A stretch of DNA of 21,258 bases from Euryarchaeota archaeon UBA258 (GTDB taxonomy: Archaea; Thermoplasmatota; Poseidoniia; Poseidoniales; Poseidoniaceae), in assembly GCA_002502605.1 (NCBI GenBank), contig DAPR01000037.1, positions 1-21,258 of the forward strand. Direction: 5' to 3'. Below the pieces are notes generated by a model, which saw only the letters and a program-made list of their open reading frames with translations, was not told where the DNA came from and did not search any database. The translations under genes and the position numbers were made by a program. How positions within the stretch are numbered: position 1 is the stretch's first letter; the number at the start of each line of letters is the position of its first letter. Of this stretch, positions 1 to 6,959 are shown piece after piece.

Positions 1-1
1 G

Positions 2-73
2 TGGGTCTTGTCAGACGCTACCCTATACAACGCATACATTCGTAAGGGGGCCCCTCTCGAAATCATTGAATGA
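2..73 (+). CDS. C-terminal tail of an upstream gene (partial)
   Basis: Frame 2 is open from the window edge to a TGA at 71-73 and encodes 23 residues. The sequence begins WVLSDATLYNAY and ends GAPLEIIE, with a protein-like composition. The other two plus frames give less protein-like peptides. It could be the end of a gene lying mostly outside the window. The stretch is too short to identify a family, and its reality rests on composition alone. Confidence 0.35.
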   Translation, partial: WVLSDATLYNAYIRKGAPLEIIE

Positions 74-91
74 ATTTAGTACGGTGGGTTA

Positions 92-102
92 GATTTAGAT
101 AT
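92..102 (+). promoter_or_regulatory. TATA-like box upstream of the small membrane protein gene
   Basis: The AT-rich stretch ATTTAGATAT lies 21-31 bases before the ATG at 123. That spacing fits an archaeal TATA box driving a leaderless or nearly leaderless transcript. No Shine-Dalgarno motif precedes the ATG, which agrees with leaderless initiation. Confidence 0.45.
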
Positions 103-122
103 CGGAATGTCGGCTTCTCAGC

Positions 123-317
123 ATGGATGATGAAGCACTTTCTCCAGACGATACCTTACTCACACGTCTTGCAAATCAGGGTTATGCCCTCGTCAGCCGT
201 CTTCTTTACCCTCTTGTGATTGGTGCTGTCATCCTCTTCATCCTGTTCAACGCTTTTAGCTCTGACAGTTCATTTGGAGCCGCGGAATTGATTGGGATTA
301 TGGGTGGAGAGGCATGA
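123..317 (+). CDS. Small single-pass membrane protein, unknown function
   Basis: A 64-residue protein with an acidic N-terminus (MDDEALSPDD) and one strongly hydrophobic segment at about residues 26-45, followed by a short Ser/Asp/Gly-rich tail. It is probably one membrane helix. I do not recognise a family. A TATA-like box about 26 bases upstream and the absence of a Shine-Dalgarno motif support a leaderless start at this ATG. The next plus-strand gene is far away, so it appears monocistronic. It could be a small accessory subunit of a membrane complex, but nothing nearby indicates which. Confidence 0.55.
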   Translation: MDDEALSPDDTLLTRLANQGYALVSRLLYPLVIGAVILFILFNAFSSDSSFGAAELIGIMGGEA

Positions 318-469
318 AAAAGCCGTCCTGTTTGAACCATCAACCAATCAATTCGGATATGTTACAATACCCATTCAACTCTAAAAATAGGTTGTAAGGG
401 TTCGCAATGGGTCGTTTGTGCAGCCACCCATCCGATTATGAAGTGATGAGTTATGATCCTTTAATTCAA
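318..469. other. Intergenic stretch, no gene seen
   Basis: A 152-base gap between the small membrane protein gene (plus) and the esterase remnant (minus), which converge here. The only signal seen is an A-run on the plus strand at 383-387, which reads as an oligo-T terminator for the minus-strand transcript. A plus-strand ORF starting at 407 runs antisense through the esterase remnant and is not considered real. Confidence 0.5.
381..390 (-). terminator. Oligo-T terminator candidate for the gdhA-redoxin transcript
   Basis: Read on the minus strand this is CTATTTTTAG, a T5 run about 80 bases past the last minus-strand stop (470). Archaeal RNA polymerase commonly terminates at oligo-T tracts. 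No stem-loop is needed or evident. Confidence 0.35.
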
Positions 470-763
470 TCACACTTTGGAAAAGCGGCTCAAAAAGTCC
501 CATTCGAGTTGGTTAACATCCCAAAGGCCTTGGCTACCAAAACAGTTCCAGACAAAGTCGGGGGTGCATGCATCGTTTGGATAGAGGTTGTGACCACCCG
601 AGTGAACCGTGATAAGAGCCACTTCAGATCCTTCAGCACAGTTGGTGAATCCTTGAATGGTGTAAATGGCCCCAGGCTCGTTTCGGTCAGGCACACTTCC
701 ATCACAGTCGGTGTAAAGAGAGGTTTCTAGTGCCTCAAAACTGGCGCTAACGATGTAGATCAT
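470..763 (-). pseudogene. C-terminal remnant of a PHB-depolymerase/feruloyl-esterase-like protein
   Basis: The 97-residue product resembles the C-terminal part of LpqC/PHB-depolymerase-type alpha/beta hydrolases. It has a Cys-containing strand followed by EVALITVHSGGHNLYP, matching the family's GGH block that carries the catalytic His, and a final helix like WDFLSRF. Full proteins in this family are about 300 residues. The N-terminal part with the GxSxG nucleophile is absent, because the redoxin gene occupies the upstream sequence. The ATG overlaps the redoxin stop by one base (TGATG), with AAGG a few bases before, so the fragment could still be translated by coupling. I call it a truncated gene; a genuine small protein is the alternative. 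Confidence 0.5.
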
Positions 764-1305
764 CAATTGCCTTGAGCAAATGAGATCATCTTCTCAATCG
801 GCATGTGATCGACAGTATCCTTGCAGTAGTGAGCCTCGACAACCTTGCCTTCTTCATCGATCAAAACATCAACCGGAAGGGTTGAGAGTTTGGCGATTGA
901 AAGCGTCATTGGGACATAACCACGGAACAGCGTTTCAAGGAACGTAATGGGGGCCTTGAGTGGAGCGAGCATCACCCTGAAAAAGGATTTTTGAACACCA
1001 CTGTTCAGAAAAGTCTCGTAGGTTTCATCAGCTACAAGATGGAATGGGACTTCATGCTTTTTCATTCGCTTCTGAAGGGCACTAATTTTAGCATCAAAGA
1101 TGCCAACCATGACCGTATCTTCAGGGAATTCGTTCCAGCGCTTGACCAGTCGGTGAATTCGAAGGTTGCAGAATGGGCATGAATCAAATCTGAAAAAGGT
1201 CAGAATCACTCGCTTGCCTTTGAATGAGGCAAGATCGAGCGATGAGCCATCGAGGCTTGGGAGGTTGAATTGTGGTGCAGCATCGCCAACTTTGAGTCTG
1301 GTCAT
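763..1305 (-). CDS. Peroxiredoxin-like (AhpC/TSA-type) redoxin with CPFC motif
   Basis: A 180-residue thioredoxin-fold protein. It opens with LKVGDAAPQFNLPSLDG, the usual AhpC/TSA start, then a strand and the active-site segment FDSCPFCNLRIHRLV with Cys43 and Cys46. The family reduces peroxides or disulfides using thiol electrons in the cytoplasm. The CxxC spacing is thioredoxin-like rather than the single peroxidatic Cys of classic Prx, and it fits the peroxiredoxin-like family. The ATG at 1305 was chosen because GAGGT lies six bases upstream and the AhpC motif follows at once; the frame is open 28 codons further up. It lies 80 bases behind gdhA on the same strand and may be cotranscribed. 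The exact substrate is unknown. Confidence 0.8.
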   Translation of the reverse strand: MTRLKVGDAAPQFNLPSLDGSSLDLASFKGKRVILTFFRFDSCPFCNLRIHRLVKRWNEFPEDTVMVGIFDAKISALQKRMKKHEVPFHLVADETYETFLNSGVQKSFFRVMLAPLKAPITFLETLFRGYVPMTLSIAKLSTLPVDVLIDEEGKVVEAHYCKDTVDHMPIEKMISFAQGN

Positions 1306-1385
1306 GGATGAACCTCGAAGATTCATCATATAGAGGCTCGCTCCTGCGATGAAATCAATCCCTTGCGAAGGGTTTGATTTGAAAA

Positions 1386-2792
<1,407 letters not shown>

Positions 2793-2852
2793 CTAAGCCT
2801 TACCTCGGCGTGCGCTTCGCAGACCACCTTTTGTCAAATGAATGAGAACAAA

Positions 2853-3299
2853 TCAGTATGGGCAAACGGTGTTGAAACGATTAAGCCGTTCAATCCGACG
2901 GGTGCCATCTTCATCCACTTCTGCCATCGAACGAATCGCTTCCTCAATCATGGTGTGCTGATCTTCTTGAATGCCGATGATGGTGCGCAATGAGTTCAAC
3001 ATGGACCATTCGTCCTCGGTGATGACTTCATCATCCAAAGCGGCAATGAGTGCGGCTTGGTAAGTGGCCACATCGCCCATCCTGTGACCTGAATAGTCCT
3101 CCTCTAAATCATCGAAAGGATTGTGTTCTTCGCCCCTGGCGACAGAGATACATTCTGCGGTATCACTTGGACGAACGCCCAGGGCGCTGGCCATCACATG
3201 GAGAATTTGAGCTTCGTCATCGGTGATGATTTCATCACCCATTGCTTCGTTAAGGACTCGAAGGTACAAGTACAATCCACGCGATGGTTCAAGGGCCAT
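2853..3299 (-). CDS. Acidic TerB-like protein with an internally duplicated helical domain
   Basis: A 148-residue soluble acidic protein made of two related units, about residues 11-54 and 80-123. Both carry the pattern GDE/DDE, then I-I/V-I-T-x-D-E, a helix, and LG/IG a few residues before a final helix (GDEIITDDEAQILHVM and DDEVITEDEWSMLNSL). This resembles TerB/tellurite-resistance-like helical domains, whose acidic turn may bind metal. Role unknown; no enzymatic motif is visible. The ATG at 3299 sits 22 bases downstream of a TATA-like TCTCTAAATA, which fits a leaderless start. An internal Met20 is an alternative start, but it would cut the first repeat. It heads the minus-strand run with gdhA and may be cotranscribed. 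Confidence 0.65.
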   Translation of the reverse strand: MALEPSRGLYLYLRVLNEAMGDEIITDDEAQILHVMASALGVRPSDTAECISVARGEEHNPFDDLEEDYSGHRMGDVATYQAALIAALDDEVITEDEWSMLNSLRTIIGIQEDQHTMIEEAIRSMAEVDEDGTRRIERLNRFNTVCPY

Positions 3300-3320
3300 G
3301 TCAAGACCAGCGGGTGGCGG

Positions 3321-3330
3321 TATTTAGAGA
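3321..3330 (-). promoter_or_regulatory. TATA-like box for the TerB-like gene
   Basis: On the minus strand this reads TCTCTAAATA, 22-31 bases before the ATG at 3299. That is the spacing expected for a leaderless archaeal transcript. No Shine-Dalgarno motif lies between. Confidence 0.5.
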
Positions 3331-3485
3331 CATAACGGACCATTTTGTGACAAATGCGCCGTATACGCTCGAATTCAAGATTCCGAAGATCCCCTTTCGC
3401 CATTCCACCTGCTTATCGAGGCACTGCACGTGATTTGATCAGCACCAATGCCTCGTCATCGCTTGTATGACATATCGTAATCAAA

Positions 3486-3500
3486 ACGAATACTTTATAG
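3486..3500 (+). promoter_or_regulatory. BRE/TATA-like promoter of the ribbon-helix-helix gene
   Basis: ACGAAT followed by ACTTTATAG forms a BRE-TATA-like element centred near 3496. Transcription would begin near 3521, leaving a short leader with AGGAG (3525-3529) before the ATG at 3539. It faces the divergent TATA-like box at 3321-3330 across the 3300-3538 intergenic region. Confidence 0.5.
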
Positions 3501-3538
3501 TCCCCTGGGCATACGACAGGGCACAGGAGCCACCCACG

Positions 3539-3913
3539 ATGACCGCACCAAGCAACCTCGTCTCCCTCAGAATCACTGAGGACGATCTGATGATGCTTGA
3601 CGCACGTGTTGGCCTCGATGGTGCTCGAAACCGTTCGGACGTCATTCGTCAAGCGATTCAGCAATTCCTTAACGGGCAACCGTTGGTCCAAGGCATGGAT
3701 TCGGTTCGAATCCCATTAGGCCATGGCGACAAGAAGTCCCTTGGCATCCTGTACGAACTTCAAGGCACAACGCCTGAGATCGCCGCCCAAGAAGGGCTTT
3801 CACTTTACATTGCAAGCGCCACAAAAGCGCTTGCTCAACGAAACGACCAACTCGAAGATTTGCTGGCTGACGCCAAAGAATCTACGATGCGACACAAAGA
3901 ATACCACGAGTGA
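3539..3913 (+). CDS. Ribbon-helix-helix (CopG/Arc-type) transcriptional regulator
   Basis: A 124-residue protein. Residues 6-46 show the ribbon-helix-helix pattern: a short strand NLVSLRIT that would insert into the DNA major groove, a first helix (EDDLMMLDARVGL), a turn rich in Gly/Asn/Arg, and a second helix NRSDVIRQAIQQFL. RHH proteins bind DNA as dimers, usually at short inverted repeats, often their own promoter. The remaining 75 residues are not recognised; they look helical at the end (NDQLEDLLADAKE) and may mediate oligomerisation or ligand sensing. The ATG at 3539 follows AGGAG by nine bases. The frame is open 24 codons upstream, but that stretch includes the promoter. The target is unknown; the divergent region 3300-3538 is the natural candidate. 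Confidence 0.85.
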   Translation: MTAPSNLVSLRITEDDLMMLDARVGLDGARNRSDVIRQAIQQFLNGQPLVQGMDSVRIPLGHGDKKSLGILYELQGTTPEIAAQEGLSLYIASATKALAQRNDQLEDLLADAKESTMRHKEYHE

Positions 3914-3940
3914 GTGGGTGAGAGTGCTGGAGGGGATGGA

Positions 3941-4129
3941 ATGAATTGGCAAAACGAAACGGATGAAACTCGTGGCGCCACCTTCGATGCTGTACAAGAA
4001 AAGTCCAACTTGTACGGATTAGCCGCTTTGTGTCTGCGTGCCCGTCTTGCGCGCAACGGACAAAACAACCCAACACACCTCCCCCCGAAAGACGGGCGGG
4101 GGGACTTCGATTCCACCCCAGCTAGCTGA
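3941..4129 (+). CDS. Possible small protein (62 aa), doubtful
   Basis: The ATG at 3941 is preceded at close range by a strong Shine-Dalgarno-like GGAGGGGA, 27 bases after the RHH stop, so initiation looks plausible. The 62-residue product has no motif I recognise. Its last third runs through a GC-rich hairpin (4080-4104), and another plus frame over the same bases gives a zinc-ribbon-like VSACPSC, so coding evidence is ambiguous. It may be a real small gene of the RHH operon, or the good start signal may be coincidental within a structured RNA or repeat. Confidence 0.3.
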   Translation: MNWQNETDETRGATFDAVQEKSNLYGLAALCLRARLARNGQNNPTHLPPKDGRGDFDSTPAS

Positions 4130-4231
4130 GTTGGTGGTTCCCACGTGCCCAGGCCCCCCACATTCCTGGGCACAATGATGCTCAACAGTGCAGCCGCTGG
4201 CTGTAGCCTCACCCCCAATCCTTTAGAGGGG
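4080..4231 (+). repeat. Cluster of GC-rich inverted repeats between the RHH gene and the helicase
   Basis: Several perfect short stems follow one another. TCCCCCCG (4080-4087) pairs with CGGGGGGA (4097-4104). GTGCCCAGG (4145-4153) pairs with CCTGGGCAC (4165-4173) around an 11-base loop. CAGCC (4191-4195) pairs with GGCTG (4199-4203). CCCC (4213-4216) pairs with GGGG (4228-4231). I searched by eye for tRNA, SRP RNA and RNase P signatures and found none that hold. It could be a terminator region for the RHH operon, a structured leader of the helicase transcript, an unrecognised small RNA, or a dispersed repeat. Confidence 0.45.
4220..4228 (+). promoter_or_regulatory. Weak TATA-like box of the helicase gene
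   Basis: CCTTTAGAG lies about 27 bases before the ATG at 4251, the right spacing for a leaderless transcript. No Shine-Dalgarno motif precedes that ATG. It is AT-poor and overlaps an inverted repeat, so the call is weak. Confidence 0.3.
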
Positions 4232-4250
4232 TCGACTGTCATGTGCGGGT

Positions 4251-6359
4251 ATGTCAACAGGGGGAGAACTCGATTCGAGTGAGGAATTCCCCTATCTAGC
4301 CCATGCAAAACCAAGGCCTGGCCAAATAGACATGATCCGTGAATGTCGAGAAGCGCTTCGCTCAGGTGGTTTCCACCTTGCTGCAGCCCCAACAGGAATT
4401 GGAAAAACCGCCGCCGCACTTGCAGCAGCGCTCGAGATTGCAGAGGCCACACCGAATAAGAAAACTATTTTCTTTCTCACCTCAAGACAATCCCAGCACC
4501 GCATCGTGGTTGACACCGTTCGTCGAATCAACGCCTTACGACGTGAACAAGACCCTGTGACCCTCGTGGACATGATCGGACAATCCGGCATGTGCGTCCA
4601 GCCCTTTGCCAAGGAATCCTCACATGTGTTCTCCATGTTGTGCAGCGGAGCCCGCAGGGAAAAAACCTGCAAGCCATGGTTAACCAAAGCACCCGGACTG
4701 ACAAAACGAATTCTTGACAGCCCTCTGCACGTTGACGAACTCGTCGATTTAGCCAAAATACACCGAGTTGACGGCCAAATTGCGCAAACTTGCCCTTGGA
4801 AAGCAGCGAGGGAAGCGGCCAATCATGCAGATGTGTTTGTTGGCGATTACAACCACCTCTTTGACGAGGGGGTGCGCAGCTCCAGCCTCGAAGCGATGGG
4901 CTTACCAATGGAAGACATCATCATCATCGTTGATGAGGCACACAACCTTCCCGATCGAATTCGAATGACGATGGAGCGTGTGATCACACCCACCATTGCC
5001 CGCAACGCCACAATGGAACTGGAGGAATACACTGGAGCCCTTACTGCAATCTACCAAACGACGGGTGCAGATTCAACCGGTCTCGAATTGGATTTGGCCA
5101 CCTGGGCCCTTGGCGTGATGAAAATTGTACGGCAAAAGACGGCCGATTTATTCCGTCAACTTCACAATGATCTCACGGGGGATGTGAACGAACTGAATGT
5201 GGAGGTTGACCGTTTCAATGAACTCTTTCACAAAGCATGCGATGAATACGAAGGCATCTCGGGTCAGCAGACACTTTCCGAAGAACAGGTTCAATCCACA
5301 GCCCGACACACCGTCAAGAAGGAACACAGGATGCAACTTCTCGCTGACGTATTGAACAGATGCGATATCGACTTGGATGTCGGAGAAGGCGAAGACCCTA
5401 TGGAGCCTGACTCACACAGATTGGGCCATATCCTTGATTGCGTCAACGGCTTTGGGTCCACAACGGCTCTTTGCCTCGTGTTCAGTGCGAAAGGCAAGGA
5501 AGGAAAAATCACATCCCACCTCTTGGATCCAGGATTGGTTTCCGGACCGGTGTTCAAGGACACCGCTGGAGCGATTTTGATGTCTGGTACGTTATACCCG
5601 CCACAAATGTATGCTGACATGCTGGCCCTACCCACTCAAAAGACCACGAAAACGGCTTATGATTCACCCTTCGCTGGTGAACGTCGACCTGTGCTGGTCG
5701 CTGGAGACGTCTCGACCAAATACACACAGCGGTCTCCTGCGATGTGGGATAAAATCCGCAGCCATATCCAGGCCCTGATCGAAGGCACACCTGGCCATAT
5801 TGCTGTTTTTGCCCCGTCCTACAAGATGATGGAGGAAATCCTTGCCAACACCCACTTCCAAGGTGTTCGAAAGATCATCGAAAGCCGAGAATGGAGTAAA
5901 AACGACATTGACCGCCTCGTGGAGGACCTTCGCAGCGAACGAAGCGCTGGAAAACGAATCCTGCTCTGTGGCGTTTATGGCGCACGCCTCTCGGAAGGCA
6001 TCGATTACAATGGCGGCATCTTGGATGCCGTGGCCTGCATCGGCATACCAAACGCACCGCCATCGGTGCTTTCAAGTGCGCTCAAGGACTACGCAAGCGA
6101 CCGGTTTGGAGCCAACAATGCATGGCGATACACAGTGACGCAACCAGCGATCAATGCGATTCTGCAAGCGATGGGAAGGCCAATTCGTTCCATTGGAGAC
6201 CGTGCATTAATTCTCCTGCTCGATCAACGGCACACCGACCGCACCTACGCTACCTGTTACCCAAGGGACCTGAGGATGAACGCCACCAACACGCCAATGA
6301 CAACGGCAAGTTTTGCAAGGCGCTTCTTTTCGAGGGTCCACACCATTGATGAAGGGTGA
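4251..6359 (+). CDS. XPD/Rad3/DinG-family FeS ATP-dependent DNA helicase
   Basis: A 702-residue superfamily 2 helicase. Walker A is APTGIGKT (46-53), and motif II is VDEAH with DEAH at 228-231. Four cysteines between them (115, 131, 140, 181) match the FeS-cluster domain of XPD/DinG helicases. Later motifs are AILMSGTLYPP (motif IV-like), GARLSEGIDYNG (motif V) and QAMGRPIRSIGDRALILLLDQR (motif VI, arginine fingers). The family unwinds DNA 5'-to-3' in repair and in processing of R-loops or stalled forks. Archaeal XPD is usually about 550-650 residues; the extra length seems to lie in the Arch-like insertion after motif II. Gene symbol is withheld because XPD and DinG lineages cannot be separated by eye. 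The ATG at 4251 is favoured by spacing to a TATA-like box. The HSP20-like gene follows 30 bases downstream and is probably cotranscribed. Confidence 0.9.
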   Translation: MSTGGELDSSEEFPYLAHAKPRPGQIDMIRECREALRSGGFHLAAAPTGIGKTAAALAAALEIAEATPNKKTIFFLTSRQSQHRIVVDTVRRINALRREQDPVTLVDMIGQSGMCVQPFAKESSHVFSMLCSGARREKTCKPWLTKAPGLTKRILDSPLHVDELVDLAKIHRVDGQIAQTCPWKAAREAANHADVFVGDYNHLFDEGVRSSSLEAMGLPMEDIIIIVDEAHNLPDRIRMTMERVITPTIARNATMELEEYTGALTAIYQTTGADSTGLELDLATWALGVMKIVRQKTADLFRQLHNDLTGDVNELNVEVDRFNELFHKACDEYEGISGQQTLSEEQVQSTARHTVKKEHRMQLLADVLNRCDIDLDVGEGEDPMEPDSHRLGHILDCVNGFGSTTALCLVFSAKGKEGKITSHLLDPGLVSGPVFKDTAGAILMSGTLYPPQMYADMLALPTQKTTKTAYDSPFAGERRPVLVAGDVSTKYTQRSPAMWDKIRSHIQALIEGTPGHIAVFAPSYKMMEEILANTHFQGVRKIIESREWSKNDIDRLVEDLRSERSAGKRILLCGVYGARLSEGIDYNGGILDAVACIGIPNAPPSVLSSALKDYASDRFGANNAWRYTVTQPAINAILQAMGRPIRSIGDRALILLLDQRHTDRTYATCYPRDLRMNATNTPMTTASFARRFFSRVHTIDEG

Positions 6360-6389
6360 ACACATTCATCGCTTGGAGGACGAAGGTTC

Positions 6390-6890
6390 ATGGAGGCCGC
6401 ACATAACCCCAACAGCATGGCGTCATGGAAACCCCTCGATGTTGACACTGAAACAGGCCCTGTATTGCCTCTTCAAGATGAAGTGGCCAACATCGAAGGC
6501 TTCAATCCTTCAGTGGAAGCATTGCATGCTTCATTCCATGATGCTGCAGGCCACCTCAACGAAGTGCAATCAATGCACACCCAAGTGCTCATCTCCGCTG
6601 GTATGCTCCCAGAATCTCACCTCGCAGAAACCGAGCCGGACCGACAGCTGAAGTGGATGGTCGAGGCCCTTCATGGAACAATCAACCCGGACGGATTGAC
6701 CATACCGCTCCTTGGCGTCACCGCCGAAGACGTAGCGGTGTTCACAAAGAAGGAAGGGGAGAGCACATTGGTTCGCTTAGTCATCGCCGATGGTGAAAAC
6801 GAACCACTTGAGCGAGAAATGCCCCTACCTGATTCAAGCGAAGACATCAGTGCCCACTACATCAACGGGCGCTTGCACCTTCGCTGGTGA
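6390..6890 (+). CDS. Small protein with HSP20/CS-like beta C-terminal region
   Basis: A 166-residue acidic soluble protein. Residues about 35-95 look helical. The last 60 residues resemble the end of an alpha-crystallin/HSP20 or CS domain: VTAEDVAVFTKKEGESTLVR, then REMPLPDSSEDISAHYINGR and LHLRW, comparable to the family's LPxxVxxxxIxAxYxNGxLxV strand pair. The IxI tail of classic small heat-shock proteins is absent. It may be a chaperone-like adaptor, but the similarity is weak. The ATG at 6390 follows GGAGG (6374-6378) and AAGG; ATG 6417 is an alternative. It lies 30 bases after the helicase and its stop abuts the inverted repeat that ends this block. Confidence 0.5.
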   Translation: MEAAHNPNSMASWKPLDVDTETGPVLPLQDEVANIEGFNPSVEALHASFHDAAGHLNEVQSMHTQVLISAGMLPESHLAETEPDRQLKWMVEALHGTINPDGLTIPLLGVTAEDVAVFTKKEGESTLVRLVIADGENEPLEREMPLPDSSEDISAHYINGRLHLRW

Positions 6891-6959
6891 GACTCAGTCC
6901 ACCAGACGTTGACCCTTGCCTGAGTCACGTCGGGATTTCGTTTCAATCAACGTGCTGGA
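6891..6959. terminator. Nested inverted repeats between convergent genes
   Basis: GACTCAG (6891-6897) pairs perfectly with CTGAGTC (6920-6926). CCAGACGTTG (6902-6911) pairs, with one bulged base, with CAACGTGCTGG (6949-6959), the latter inside the giant gene's last codons. The two pairings overlap and exclude each other. The position exactly between two converging stops suggests a bidirectional terminator or transcript-end structure. No long T-run accompanies it. Confidence 0.4.

Noticed and set aside
407..730. Plus-strand ORF of 107 codons preceded by an AT-rich stretch
   Set aside because: It is antisense to the esterase remnant, whose protein sequence matches a known family block. The product itself shows no family features, and the AT-rich stretch is better read as an oligo-T terminator for the other strand.
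4097..4140. tRNA-like fragments (TTCGATTCC and a D-arm-like CTGAGTTGGTGG)
   Set aside because: No acceptor or anticodon stem can be built around them on either strand, and the presumed T stem does not pair.
3835..4452. Minus-strand ORF of 205 codons across the RHH end, the hairpin region and the helicase start
   Set aside because: It lies antisense to two well-supported genes and its product is Arg/Pro/Ser-rich, typical of shadow frames in GC-rich DNA.
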